Source of the DNA: Anaeromyxobacter sp. Fw109-5
GTDB lineage: Bacteria; Myxococcota; Myxococcia; Myxococcales; Anaeromyxobacteraceae
Direction: 5' to 3'
Assembly: GCF_000017505.1 (NCBI RefSeq)
Contig: NC_009675.1
Span: 2,418,001 to 2,482,000, forward strand
DNA length: 64,000 bases
The notes beneath the pieces are model-generated. The model was not told the DNA's origin and searched no databases. It saw only the letters and a list, made by a program, of their open reading frames with translations. The translations under genes and the position numbers were made by a program. This document shows, in pieces, positions 28,539 through 36,961 of the stretch (position 1 is its first letter; every line of letters begins with the position of its first letter).

Positions 28539-29045
28539 TTAGGGCTGGGCGCCGCGGGTGATGGTGACCTTCTCGAGCTTGACCTTCGCGTTGCCGGTGC
28601 GCGCGATCTTCGGCACGAGCTCCTCGCCGCGCACCACCTCTCCGAAGATGGTGTGTCCCTTGTCGAGCCAGGGCGTCGCGATCTCCGTGATGAAGAACTG
28701 CGAGCCGTTGGTGTTCGGGCCGGCGTTCGCCATCGCGAGCAGGCCGCCCTTCGTGAACCGGTTGTCGGGGCCGATCTCGTCCGCGAACTTGTAGCCGGGC
28801 CCGCCGGTGCCGGTCCCCAGCGGATCGCCGCCCTGGATCATGAACTCGGGGATGACGCGGTGGAACACCGTGCCGTCGTAGAGCGGCTTCTTCTGCTTCT
28901 GGCCGCTGCGGGGGTCCGTCCACTCCTTCGTCCCCTCCGCGAGGCCGACGAAGTTCTCGACGGTCTTCGGCGCCTTCTCCGGCAGGAGCTTCACGACGAT
29001 CTCGCCGAGGGAAGTCTGGAACGTCGCGTAGAGCTGCTCAGCCAT
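28539..29045 (-). CDS. Peptidyl-prolyl cis-trans isomerase, cyclophilin type (cytoplasmic)
   Basis: A 168-residue cyclophilin without signal peptide. Core motifs are FHRVIPEFMIQGGDP, NTNGSQFFIT and FGEVVRGEE, covering the catalytic Arg/Phe/Gln/Phe set. It catalyses proline isomerisation in the cytoplasm. A paralog with a signal peptide lies immediately upstream on the same strand, so the pair arose by tandem duplication and serves two compartments. Both sit between rnc and era. Confidence 0.95.
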   Translation of the reverse strand: MAEQLYATFQTSLGEIVVKLLPEKAPKTVENFVGLAEGTKEWTDPRSGQKQKKPLYDGTVFHRVIPEFMIQGGDPLGTGTGGPGYKFADEIGPDNRFTKGGLLAMANAGPNTNGSQFFITEIATPWLDKGHTIFGEVVRGEELVPKIARTGNAKVKLEKVTITRGAQP

Positions 29046-29096
29046 GTCTCTCCTCCCGTCCTCGCCGGCGCGGATCGTCCGCCCGGCCGGCGCCGC

Positions 29097-29753
29097 TCAC
29101 TTGCAGGTGGGCGCCTTCTCCGTGATGGTGACCTTCACGAGCTTCGTCTGGCCGTTCCCGGCGCGGGCGATCGGCGCCACCAGCTCGCAGCCGCACACGC
29201 CCTCCCCGAAGTGCACGTAGCCGCACGCGCCGCCCGGCGCGCCGCACGCCTTCGGATCGAGCCACGGCGTCGCCGCCTCGGTGATGAAGAACTGCGAGCC
29301 GTTCGTGTTGGGCCCGCTGTTCGCCATCGCGAGCTGGCAGGGCTTCGCGAACGGCTTCGCGGGCGGCTTCTCGAGCTCGTCCGCGAAGCGGAAGCCCGGG
29401 TCGCCCGTCCCGAACGGCCGGCCCGACGCGCTGCTCGTCTCCCCCAGCGCGGCGCCGCGCGACAGCGGGTCGCCGCCCTGGATCATGAAGCCCGGGATGA
29501 CGCGGTGGAACAGCGTCCCGTCGTAGAGCGGCTGGGTGACCTGCTTGCCGGTGGCGGGATCGGTCCAGGCCTTCTTGCCCTGGGCGAGGCCGACGAAGTT
29601 CTCGACGGCCTTCGGGGCCTTCTCCGGGAGCAGCTTCACGCCGATCGCGCCGCGCGAGGTCTGGAACACGGCGTAGAGGTCCTTCGCCTGGGCCGCCGCG
29701 GGCACGACGAGCGAGGCCGCGAGCGCGGCGAGGAGCACGGTGGGTCTCGTCAT
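29097..29753 (-). CDS. Peptidyl-prolyl cis-trans isomerase, cyclophilin type (exported)
   Basis: A 218-residue cyclophilin with a cleavable signal peptide (PTVLLAALAASLVVPAAAQA, cut after AQA near residue 23). The catalytic motifs FHRVIPGFMIQGGDP and NTNGSQFFIT are intact. Compared with the cytoplasmic paralog it has insertions, including a Cys-containing CGAPGGACGYVHFGEGVCGC segment that could form disulfides in the periplasm. It probably assists folding of exported proteins. Confidence 0.94.
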   Translation of the reverse strand: MTRPTVLLAALAASLVVPAAAQAKDLYAVFQTSRGAIGVKLLPEKAPKAVENFVGLAQGKKAWTDPATGKQVTQPLYDGTLFHRVIPGFMIQGGDPLSRGAALGETSSASGRPFGTGDPGFRFADELEKPPAKPFAKPCQLAMANSGPNTNGSQFFITEAATPWLDPKACGAPGGACGYVHFGEGVCGCELVAPIARAGNGQTKLVKVTITEKAPTCK

Positions 29754-29823
29754 ATGCGCGGGATGCTAGCCACCGGCGGGGGTGCGGGCAAATGGAAAGA
29801 GGGCGAAGCATGCCTCGCCTCGT

Positions 29824-30969
29824 TCACTTGCGGCGACGCGCCCCCTTGCGGGCCTTCTTCGTGGCGGGGACCTCGGGCGCGGAGCGCCGGGCCTTCGGCG
29901 TCGACTTCTTCGCTGGCCGCGCCGCCTTCGCGCGCACCCGCTTCGCGGGTGGCGGCTCGCTCGGCGGCTCGGCGGCGGCTGGCGCTTCCGTCGGGAGCGT
30001 GCCCTCGGCGGGCGGCGCGAGCTCGGCGGCGGGCTCGACCGCAGGGACCGGTGCCGCGGCGACCGCGGCTCCCGGCGCGGGCTGCCCGGCTACGCGCGGC
30101 TCGTCGGTGTCTGGCGGAGGTGACGCCGGCGCCGCGTGCTCGGGCGCGGTGCGCTCGACGGCGCTCTCGGCGGGTGCCGCGGGGGTCCCGCCCCCCGCCC
30201 CGGCGGCGGCGCTCTCGTCGGCGCAGCGGCGCAGGAGCAGGTCGAGCCCGATCTTCGCCGCGGCCTGCTCGGCGTCCTTCTTCGACCGGCCCGTGCCGCG
30301 TCCGACCACCTCGCCGCGGAGCTCGGTCTCCACCTCGAACGTCTTCGAGTGATCGGGGCCGTGCTCGCCGACGACGCGGTAGCGCGGCGTCGCGCGGACG
30401 CGGCTCTGCGCCAGCTCCTGGAGCTGCGTCTTGAAGTCGCGGTCGAGCGTGCCGGCCGCCGCGCGGGCGAACGCGTCGCCGAGGAAGCGATCGATGAGGA
30501 CGAGCACGGGGGCGAGGCCGGCGTCGAGGTACAGCGCGGCGACCACCGCCTCCATCGCGTCCGCCAGGAGCGAGGCCTTGCGGCGGCCGCCGGTCAGCTC
30601 CTCTCCTCGGCCGAGCCGGAGGAGCGAGCCGAGGTCGAGGGCCCGCGCCATCTCGGAGAGCCCCTGCTCGTCCACCACCGCCGCCCGCATCTTCGAGAGG
30701 TCGCCCTCGCGCGCCGCCGGGAACCGCTCCATGAGCCGGTGCGAGACGGCGAGGTCGATGACCGCGTCCCCGAGGAACTCGAGCCGCTCGTTGTCGCCGA
30801 GGCCCGGCTCGTCGCGGTGCTCGTTCACGTACGACTTGTGCGTGAGCGCGGCGAGCGCCGTGGAGCGATCGCCGAGGCACAGCCCGAGGCGCGCCTCGAG
30901 GGTGGCGACGGGGTCGACCGGTGCCCCGGCCTGGCCGGGCTCGTTCGCGTCGTGCATCCGGCTCCTCAT
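29824..30969 (-). CDS. rnc: Ribonuclease III with long C-terminal extension
   Basis: Residues 20-165 form the RNase III domain with the signature NERLEFLGDAV at 60-70 (Glu64, Asp68) and the second acidic cluster in LLADAMEAVVAALYLDAG. A double-stranded-RNA-binding domain follows at about 172-248 (ending KDAEQAAAKIGLDLL). The remaining about 130 residues are Pro/Ala/Glu-rich and then Lys/Arg-rich (KKARKGARRRK), absent from the usual 220-250-residue enzyme. It processes rRNA precursors and double-stranded RNA. The ATG at 30969 overlaps the meaB stop as ATGA; an internal ATG four codons later is possible. Confidence 0.95.
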   Translation of the reverse strand: MRSRMHDANEPGQAGAPVDPVATLEARLGLCLGDRSTALAALTHKSYVNEHRDEPGLGDNERLEFLGDAVIDLAVSHRLMERFPAAREGDLSKMRAAVVDEQGLSEMARALDLGSLLRLGRGEELTGGRRKASLLADAMEAVVAALYLDAGLAPVLVLIDRFLGDAFARAAAGTLDRDFKTQLQELAQSRVRATPRYRVVGEHGPDHSKTFEVETELRGEVVGRGTGRSKKDAEQAAAKIGLDLLLRRCADESAAAGAGGGTPAAPAESAVERTAPEHAAPASPPPDTDEPRVAGQPAPGAAVAAAPVPAVEPAAELAPPAEGTLPTEAPAAAEPPSEPPPAKRVRAKAARPAKKSTPKARRSAPEVPATKKARKGARRRK

Positions 30970-31991
30970 GCGCGCAGGCGTGCAGCGAGCTCGTCCGCGA
31001 GCGCGTACGGATCCGCCTCGCGCGCCGCGATCCGCTCCGCGACGGCGTCGAGCCGGCCCATCTCCGCCTCGAGCCGCTCGAGCGCCCCCTGGACGAGCCG
31101 CTCGCGCAGCACCGCCACGAACGCGGCCCGCGCCCGCGCGGTGTCCCGCGCGCGCCGTCCGCCGCCCTCCTCGAGGTGGGCCCGGTGCGCGTCGATGGCG
31201 GCGACGAGCTCCCGGGTGCCCTCGTCGCGCAGCGCCACCGTCCGCACGATGGGCGGCTCCCAGGTCCCGTCCTGCGCGGCCAGGCCCGGCTCGGCGAGCT
31301 CGAAGTGGTGGGCCGCGTCGTGCTCCCCCGGCCGGCCGATCACCGTGCGGCGCAGCTCCAGCATCCCCTGCAGATCGCGCACGGTGCGGTCCGCGCCCTC
31401 GCGATCCGCCTTGTTGACCGCGAACACGTCCGCGATCTCCAGGACCCCGGCCTTGATCGCCTGGACGTCGTCGCCCAGGCCGGGGACGGCCACCACCACC
31501 ACGGTGTGGGCCAGGTTCGCGACCTCGATCTCGTCCTGCCCGACGCCCACCGTCTCGACGAGGATGACGTCCTTGCCCATCGCGTCCAGCACCTGCACGA
31601 CGTCCGCGGTCGAGCGCGAGAGGCCGCCCAGGTGGCCGCGCGTGCCGAGCGAGCGGATGAAGACGCCGGGATCGAGGGCGTGATCCTGCATGCGAATACG
31701 ATCGCCGAGGATCGCCCCGCCGGTGAAGGGGCTCGTCGGGTCGACCGCCACCACGCCGACCGTCCGGCCCTGAGCGCGATGGTGGGCGATGAGCCGATCG
31801 GTCAGCGAGGACTTTCCGGCGCCGGGCGCGCCGGTGAGGCCGATGACGTAGGCGCGGCCGGTGCGCGGGAACAGCGCGCGGAGCGCCGCCTCGGCGCCGG
31901 GCTGGCGGTCGTCGAGGTCGCGCATGAGGCGGGCAGCGGCGCGGACCTCCCCTGCGAGCACGCGGTCGGCGATGGAGCTTCCGGTCGTCAT
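30966..31991 (-). CDS. meaB: GTPase MeaB (methylmalonyl-CoA mutase chaperone; ArgK family)
   Basis: A 341-residue G3E GTPase with P-loop GAPGAGKSS at 54-62, the DPTSPFTGGAILGDRIRM switch region, ETVGVGQ and NKAD. MeaB protects and reloads adenosylcobalamin-dependent methylmalonyl-CoA mutase, or a related mutase. No mutase gene is in this window, so the partner is elsewhere. The gene overlaps its upstream neighbour by 1 base and rnc by 4 bases, an unusual pairing of a cobalamin chaperone with RNase III. It may link to propionyl-CoA and branched-chain degradation suggested by the cluster at 34-39 kb. Confidence 0.93.
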   Translation of the reverse strand: MTTGSSIADRVLAGEVRAAARLMRDLDDRQPGAEAALRALFPRTGRAYVIGLTGAPGAGKSSLTDRLIAHHRAQGRTVGVVAVDPTSPFTGGAILGDRIRMQDHALDPGVFIRSLGTRGHLGGLSRSTADVVQVLDAMGKDVILVETVGVGQDEIEVANLAHTVVVVAVPGLGDDVQAIKAGVLEIADVFAVNKADREGADRTVRDLQGMLELRRTVIGRPGEHDAAHHFELAEPGLAAQDGTWEPPIVRTVALRDEGTRELVAAIDAHRAHLEEGGGRRARDTARARAAFVAVLRERLVQGALERLEAEMGRLDAVAERIAAREADPYALADELAARLRA

Positions 31992-33310
31992 CAGTAGGCC
32001 GCCGCCTCCGGCACGAAGTTCGCTACGAGGATGGCCGCCGCCATCTTGCGGGGGGCGCCGATGGGCTGCCGGCCCCGGTCGAGCTGGCGGTAGATGACGC
32101 TGCCGTCCTGCACCTGGTCCACGAGCACGAGCAGCCGCCAGCCGCCGCGCTCCTGGGAGAAGACCGCCTCGAAGTCGGCGCGGGGCAGGACGCGCGCGGC
32201 GCCGTACGGCCGCCCGTCGATGTCGGTCCCCACGTAGCGGACCTCGCCCTCCCGCGCGTCCTCCACCACCACGCTCATCACCCAGATCTCGCCCGGGTGC
32301 GGCTGGAGGTGGCCGGGCACCTCGCCGTGGTCGAGGGCCAGCCGGCCGGTGAAGGCGCCCCCTGCGCTCGCGGCGGCGGCCGGCTCCGGCGGGAGGCCGA
32401 GGGCGAGCGCGACGAGCGCGCGCGTGCCCGGGAAGGCGGCGAGCTCGAAGCGGTCCGACCAGACGTCGCCGCTCGGCCCGATGAGCCGGCCCTTGAACTG
32501 CGTCCCCATCTCCCGGGTCGCCACGAACCGGTAGCGGGTGCCCCCGTGCTGGAACTCCTGCACGAGCTCCACCATCGCGTTGGGGGCGAGGGTGGACTCG
32601 GCCCCGAAGACCTCGGCGAGCGCCGCGAGCGTGAGCGCGTTGCGCGGCGCCGGCGTCGCCTCCAGCCCGGCCGCGGCGGGCCCCGCGGGCGGTCGCCCCT
32701 CGCGCGCCGCTGGAGCCATCCGCCCCACCGCGCCGACGAGGTGCAGCTCGAGGGCGCTGGGCGTGCGCAGCTCGCCGAGATCGAGCGGAGGGAACTCCGG
32801 CGAGACCTCGAACGGCGCTCCGCCGACCGGCGCCACGCGCGAGACGCGGACGCCCTCCGGTCCGCCGAGGAGCTCGAACGCGTGGCTGGGCGTCTTCACC
32901 ACCGCGCGGGCCGAGAGCCGATCGGCGTCCAGCCGCGGATCGAGCAGGAGCGCCCTGAGCCGGGCGGCGACGTCGGCGACGGCGGCGGCGCGCTCCTGGA
33001 GGCGCGCGGTGATCGCCTGGTCGAGCTGAGCGGCCCGCTCGTGCTCGTGGAAAGGCACCGCCCCGAGGGCGGACAGGGGCGCGTCGAGGAACCGGAGGTG
33101 GTCGTGGCCGACCACGGCGAAGCGCGCGCGCGGGATCGGCTGGCCGGTGGCCGGGTGGATGGCGCGGGAGAGCGTGAGCTCGCCCTCGAGGCTCTCGCGA
33201 TCGGCCCCGAGCCGGACCGGAATGCCGAGGGCGGAGAGCTTGCGCGAGGCGATCTGGTTCAGCCGCTCCCGGGGGATCTTGCTGATGATGGTGTGCTCGC
33301 CCTCGCCCAT
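31991..33310 (-). CDS. Hypothetical protein coupled to meaB
   Basis: A 439-residue soluble protein with no signal peptide or membrane segment. I do not recognise the family. The N-terminus (HTIISKIPRERLNQIASRKL) is a helix with basic residues. Residues 60-120 are helical; 150-330 mix beta strands with Pro/Ala linkers; 340-425 form a beta-rich region (EIWVMSVVVEDAREGEVRYVG, then YGAARVLPRADFEAVFSQE). The stop overlaps the meaB start by 1 base (TGATG-like), so it is translated with meaB and rnc. It may be a lineage-specific myxobacterial protein. No function is proposed. Confidence 0.75.
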   Translation of the reverse strand: MGEGEHTIISKIPRERLNQIASRKLSALGIPVRLGADRESLEGELTLSRAIHPATGQPIPRARFAVVGHDHLRFLDAPLSALGAVPFHEHERAAQLDQAITARLQERAAAVADVAARLRALLLDPRLDADRLSARAVVKTPSHAFELLGGPEGVRVSRVAPVGGAPFEVSPEFPPLDLGELRTPSALELHLVGAVGRMAPAAREGRPPAGPAAAGLEATPAPRNALTLAALAEVFGAESTLAPNAMVELVQEFQHGGTRYRFVATREMGTQFKGRLIGPSGDVWSDRFELAAFPGTRALVALALGLPPEPAAAASAGGAFTGRLALDHGEVPGHLQPHPGEIWVMSVVVEDAREGEVRYVGTDIDGRPYGAARVLPRADFEAVFSQERGGWRLLVLVDQVQDGSVIYRQLDRGRQPIGAPRKMAAAILVANFVPEAAAY

Positions 33311-33341
33311 TCGATGCCCGCTGCCCTTTCGCCGGAGCAGG

Positions 33342-33389
33342 TTACCTCAGAATCGCGCGCGAGATGACGAGCCGTTGCACCTCGGTCAC
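33342..33389 (-). pseudogene. Fossil 3' end of an acyl-CoA dehydrogenase
   Basis: On the minus strand this encodes [15 protein letters not shown] followed by TAA, which aligns with the last residues of acyl-CoA dehydrogenases ([14 protein letters not shown] in the intact gene 0.7 kb away). Nothing upstream in frame resembles the rest of the enzyme. Codon choices differ from the intact copy, so it is an old paralog fragment and not a fresh duplication. The acetyltransferase gene now occupies the space where the body of that gene would lie. Confidence 0.6.
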
Positions 33390-33432
33390 CGGGGCGCTCC
33401 GGGCGCCGGCTGCGGCGCGCCCAGCGGCGCGA

Positions 33433-33987
33433 TCAGGGGAGCGCCCGGATGACGCGGCACGGGTTCCCGGCCGCCACGCAGCGCGCGGGCACGTCACGCG
33501 TCACGACGCTCCCGGCGCCGACCGTCGCCCCCTCGCCGATCGTCACCCCCGGCAGGATCACCGCCGAGCCGCCGATCCAGGCCTTCGCGCCGATGCGGAC
33601 GGGCCGCGCGAGCTCCGGACCGCGCGCGCTCTCCTCGGGATCGATGGGGTGCGTCGCGGTGTAGACGTGGACACCCGGACCGAGGAGCGCGTCGGCGCCC
33701 ACGTCGATCCGCGCGCAGTCGAGGAGGACGCAGCCGGTGTTGAGGTAGGCGCGCGCGCCGACGTGCAGGTGGGCGCCGTAGTCGACGAAGAGCGGCGGCT
33801 CGACGTACGCGGCCGGGCCGAACGATCCGAGCAGCTCGCGCAGGATCGCTTCTCGCCCCACGACGTCGTCCGGCGCCGTCGCGGCGAAGCGCCTCAGCGC
33901 GCGGCGAGCGAATGAGCGCGCGCGCACCAGCTCCGGATCCGTCGCCAGGTACGGCTCGCCCGCAAGCATCTTCTCGCGCTCGGTCAT
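33433..33987 (-). CDS. Maltose/galactoside O-acetyltransferase-like hexapeptide acetyltransferase
   Basis: A 184-residue left-handed beta-helix acetyltransferase of the LacA/Maa family. The N-terminal MTEREKMLAGEPYLATDPEL segment is the family signature helix, and hexapeptide repeats run from about residue 75 (GARAYLNTGCVLLDCARIDVG) to IGGSAVILPGVTIGEGATVG. The catalytic His is in YTATHPID. It acetylates a sugar or related hydroxyl compound; the acceptor is unknown. The gene sits between an intact acyl-CoA dehydrogenase and a fossil tail of another, so it may be a later arrival. A longer open frame upstream belongs to the neighbouring dehydrogenase region. Confidence 0.9.
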   Translation of the reverse strand: MTEREKMLAGEPYLATDPELVRARSFARRALRRFAATAPDDVVGREAILRELLGSFGPAAYVEPPLFVDYGAHLHVGARAYLNTGCVLLDCARIDVGADALLGPGVHVYTATHPIDPEESARGPELARPVRIGAKAWIGGSAVILPGVTIGEGATVGAGSVVTRDVPARCVAAGNPCRVIRALP

Positions 33988-34100
33988 CGCGCCCTCCCCG
34001 CGCGAGGTCCTACCGCGGGGGAGCTGCGCGCGCCCGCCTCCGCCCGCGCGACGGCTCCCCACCGCAGGGTCGAGGTCGTGCTGCTCGACGGGCAGGCGGA

Positions 34101-35240
34101 CTACCGGAGGACCGCGCGGGAGATCACGAGTCGCTGGATCTCGCTCGTCCCCTCCCCGATCTCGGTGAGCTTCGCGTCCCTGAAGTACCGCTCGACGGGG
34201 AAGTCCCGGGTGTAGCCGTAGCCGCCGTGGATCTGCACGGCCTTGGTGGTCGCGCGCATGGCGGCCTCGCTCGCGAAGAGCTTCGCCATGGAAGCCTCGG
34301 CGCCGAACGGCTCCCCCGCGTCGCAGAGCGCCGCCGCGCGGTGCACGAGGAGCCGGGCCGCGGCGACCTCGGTGGCGACGTCGGCGAGCATGAAGGCGAC
34401 GGCCTGGTGCTCGGCGATCGGCCGGCCGAAGGTCCGGCGCTCCTTCGCGTAGGCCCGCGACTCCTCCAGGGCTCCGCGGGCGAGCCCCACCGCCAGCGCG
34501 CCGATGGTGATGCGGCCACGGTCGAGGATCTGCAGGGTGTTCACGAACCCCTGGTTCACCTCGCCCAGCCGCTGCGCGTCCGGCACCTCCACCTCGTCGA
34601 GGTGAAGCTCGGCGGTGTCCGAGCTGCGCATGCCGAGCTTGCCGTGGATGGGCCGCTGCGAGAACCCCTTCGCCCCCTTCTCGAGGACGAAGGCGGTGAT
34701 CCCGTGCTGCTTGCGCTCGGGCTCGGTGTTGGCGAGGACCACGAAGGTGTCGCCCACCGTGCCCTGGGTGATGAAGGTCTTCGCGCCGTTCAGGAGCCAG
34801 CGATCCCCGCGCCGCACCGCGGTCGTCCGGAGCCCGGCGGCGTCGGACCCGCTGCCGGGCTCGGTGAGCCCCCACGCGGCGAGCTTCTCGCCGCGCGCGA
34901 GCGGCGGCACCCAGCGGCGCCGCTGCTCCTCGCTGCCGAAGCGCAGGATGTGCCCGGTGCCGAGCCCGTTGTGGCTCGCCACCGTCAGCGCGAGCGAGCC
35001 GTCGTAGCGCGCGATCTCCTCGACCACCACGGCCACCGCCAGCGCCCCCATGCCGGCGCCGCCGTACTCCTCCGGCACCGCGATGCCCAGGAGCCCGAGG
35101 GGGCCGAGCTCGCGCACGACCTCCCAGGGGAACTCCTCCTTCTCGTCCCAGGCGCGCGCCCGCGGCTTCACCTTCGCCTCGCAGAAGTCGCGGACGGTGC
35201 GCTGGATCTCGCGAAGCTCCTCGGGCAGCTCGAAGTCCAT
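34101..35240 (-). CDS. Acyl-CoA dehydrogenase of the leucine-type degradation cluster
   Basis: A 379-residue acyl-CoA dehydrogenase with [26 protein letters not shown] and the catalytic Glu363 in [10 protein letters not shown]. It clusters with a carboxyltransferase, an enoyl-CoA hydratase and HMG-CoA lyase, where leucine degradation operons carry isovaleryl-CoA dehydrogenase. However, true isovaleryl-CoA dehydrogenases usually have Ala at this Glu position (EIGAGTSE) and a base elsewhere; this enzyme keeps the canonical Glu, so substrate assignment is open. The start MDFELPEEL at 35240 has GGAGG 6 bases upstream. Confidence 0.93.
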   Translation of the reverse strand: MDFELPEELREIQRTVRDFCEAKVKPRARAWDEKEEFPWEVVRELGPLGLLGIAVPEEYGGAGMGALAVAVVVEEIARYDGSLALTVASHNGLGTGHILRFGSEEQRRRWVPPLARGEKLAAWGLTEPGSGSDAAGLRTTAVRRGDRWLLNGAKTFITQGTVGDTFVVLANTEPERKQHGITAFVLEKGAKGFSQRPIHGKLGMRSSDTAELHLDEVEVPDAQRLGEVNQGFVNTLQILDRGRITIGALAVGLARGALEESRAYAKERRTFGRPIAEHQAVAFMLADVATEVAAARLLVHRAAALCDAGEPFGAEASMAKLFASEAAMRATTKAVQIHGGYGYTRDFPVERYFRDAKLTEIGEGTSEIQRLVISRAVLR

Positions 35241-35361
35241 GTGGGCCTCCACTCCAAAACCGACGAGCACGATGTCGAAAAACCTGGGCTACCGGCTACG
35301 GGTTACCGGCTTCGAAGACCGCGCAGAGGCTTCTCCTGAAGCCCGAAGCCCGATGCCCCCC

Positions 35362-36930
35362 CTACACCGGCAGGATCCCGCGCTTGCGCTCGGCAGGGGG
35401 CACGTGGCCCGATGCGTACAGGGCGTACCGCCGCGCGAGCTCGCCGCGCAGCGCCTTGCCGGGTACCACCGCGTCCACCACGAGCTCGCTCGCGAGCTTC
35501 ACGAGATCGATGTCCTTGCGGTACTCGTCGCGGAGCGCCGCGACGTACGCCGCCCGCTCGCCCTCGGGCTTCTCCTGGATCTTGTTGAAGTAGACGGCGT
35601 TCACCGCCGCCTCCGGGCCCATCACGGCGATCATCGCCTGCGGCAGCGCGAGGGTCGCGCTCGGGCCGAACCCCGGCCCGTCCATCGCGTAGAGCCCCGC
35701 GCCGTAGGCCTTGCGCACCACCACGCAGATGCGCGGGACGGTCGCCTCGGACACGGCGCTGATCATCTTGGCGCCTGCGCGGATGATGCCCGCGCGCTCG
35801 ACCTTCGTGCCGATCATGAACCCGGGCACGTCGGCGAGGTAGAGGAGCGGCACGTTGAACGCGTCGCAGAGCCAGATGAACCGCGCCGCCTTGTCGGCGG
35901 AGTCCACGAACAGCACGCCGCCCTTCACCCGCGGCTGGTTGGCGAGGATGCCCACCACCTGCCCGTCGATGCGCGCGAGCCCGGTGACGAGCTCCGCCGC
36001 CCACAGCTTCTTCACCTCCAGGAACGAGCCCTCGTCGACGATCGCCTCGATGAGCTCGAGCACGTCGAACGGCTTGTTCTGATCGCGCGGGACGAGCTCC
36101 TCGATGGCGCGCGCCCCGGCGCGCGGCGGCCGGGCCGCCGCGGGCGGGGGCAGTCCGCGGTGGTTGCCGGGCAGGTACGAGAGCCAGCGACGGGCGAGCG
36201 CGATGGCCTCCTGCTCCGTCTCGACGAGGAAGTCGCCGCAGCCCGAGACCGAGCAGTGCATCCGCGCACCGCCCAGCTCCTCGAGCGTCACCTTCTCGCC
36301 GATGACCATCTCCGCCATGCGCGGCGAGCCGAGGTACATGGAGGCGTTCTCCTCGACCATGACCACGATGTCGCAGAACGCCGGGATGTAGGCGCCGCCC
36401 GCCGCGGAGGGACCGAAGAGCAGGCAGAGCTGCGGGACCACGCCGGAGAGGTGGACCTCGTTGTGGAAGATCCGCCCGGCGCCGCGGCGGCCCGGGAACA
36501 TCTCCACCTGGTCGGTGATGCGAGCGCCGGCGGAGTCCACGAGGTAGAGCAGCGGGACCTTCTGCGCGGCGGCGACCTCCTGGACGCGGAGGATCTTCTC
36601 GACCGTGCGGGCCCCCCAGCTCCCGGCCTTCACCGTCGAGTCGTTGGCCATGACGCACACCGGCCGGCCGTCGACGCGGCCCATGCCCGTCACCACTCCG
36701 TCGGCGGGCAGCTCGGGATCGAGCGCGTTCGCGAGCGCGCCGTCCTCGACGAAGGAGCCCTCGTCGAGGAGCAGCCGGAGCCGCTCGCGGGCGAAGAGCT
36801 TCCCCTGCTCCGCGTTCTTCGCGTGGTACTTCTCCGCGCCGCCCCGCTCGACGCGCGCGAGCTCGCGCTCGATCCGCTCGTCCGGGCTCTCCGGCCTCGG
36901 GGCGCCGCCCGGGGTTCCGTCCGCGTCCAT
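35362..36930 (-). CDS. Acyl-CoA carboxylase carboxyltransferase (beta) subunit, methylcrotonyl-CoA type
   Basis: A 522-residue biotin-dependent carboxyltransferase with two crotonase-like halves. The motif NDSTVKAGSWGARTVEKIL and the LVDSAGARI oxyanion region resemble methylcrotonyl-CoA carboxylase more than propionyl-CoA carboxylase; the second half has FGPSAAGGAYIPAF and GAGLYAMDG. It transfers carboxybiotin CO2 to an acyl-CoA. The biotin carboxylase/carrier subunit that it needs is not in the cluster. GTG 36933 or ATG 36930 could be the start; ATG is preferred. Confidence 0.9.
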   Translation of the reverse strand: MDADGTPGGAPRPESPDERIERELARVERGGAEKYHAKNAEQGKLFARERLRLLLDEGSFVEDGALANALDPELPADGVVTGMGRVDGRPVCVMANDSTVKAGSWGARTVEKILRVQEVAAAQKVPLLYLVDSAGARITDQVEMFPGRRGAGRIFHNEVHLSGVVPQLCLLFGPSAAGGAYIPAFCDIVVMVEENASMYLGSPRMAEMVIGEKVTLEELGGARMHCSVSGCGDFLVETEQEAIALARRWLSYLPGNHRGLPPPAAARPPRAGARAIEELVPRDQNKPFDVLELIEAIVDEGSFLEVKKLWAAELVTGLARIDGQVVGILANQPRVKGGVLFVDSADKAARFIWLCDAFNVPLLYLADVPGFMIGTKVERAGIIRAGAKMISAVSEATVPRICVVVRKAYGAGLYAMDGPGFGPSATLALPQAMIAVMGPEAAVNAVYFNKIQEKPEGERAAYVAALRDEYRKDIDLVKLASELVVDAVVPGKALRGELARRYALYASGHVPPAERKRGILPV

Positions 36931-36961
36931 CACGGTTCCTCGCTCTCCCCGCCGGGCGGGG

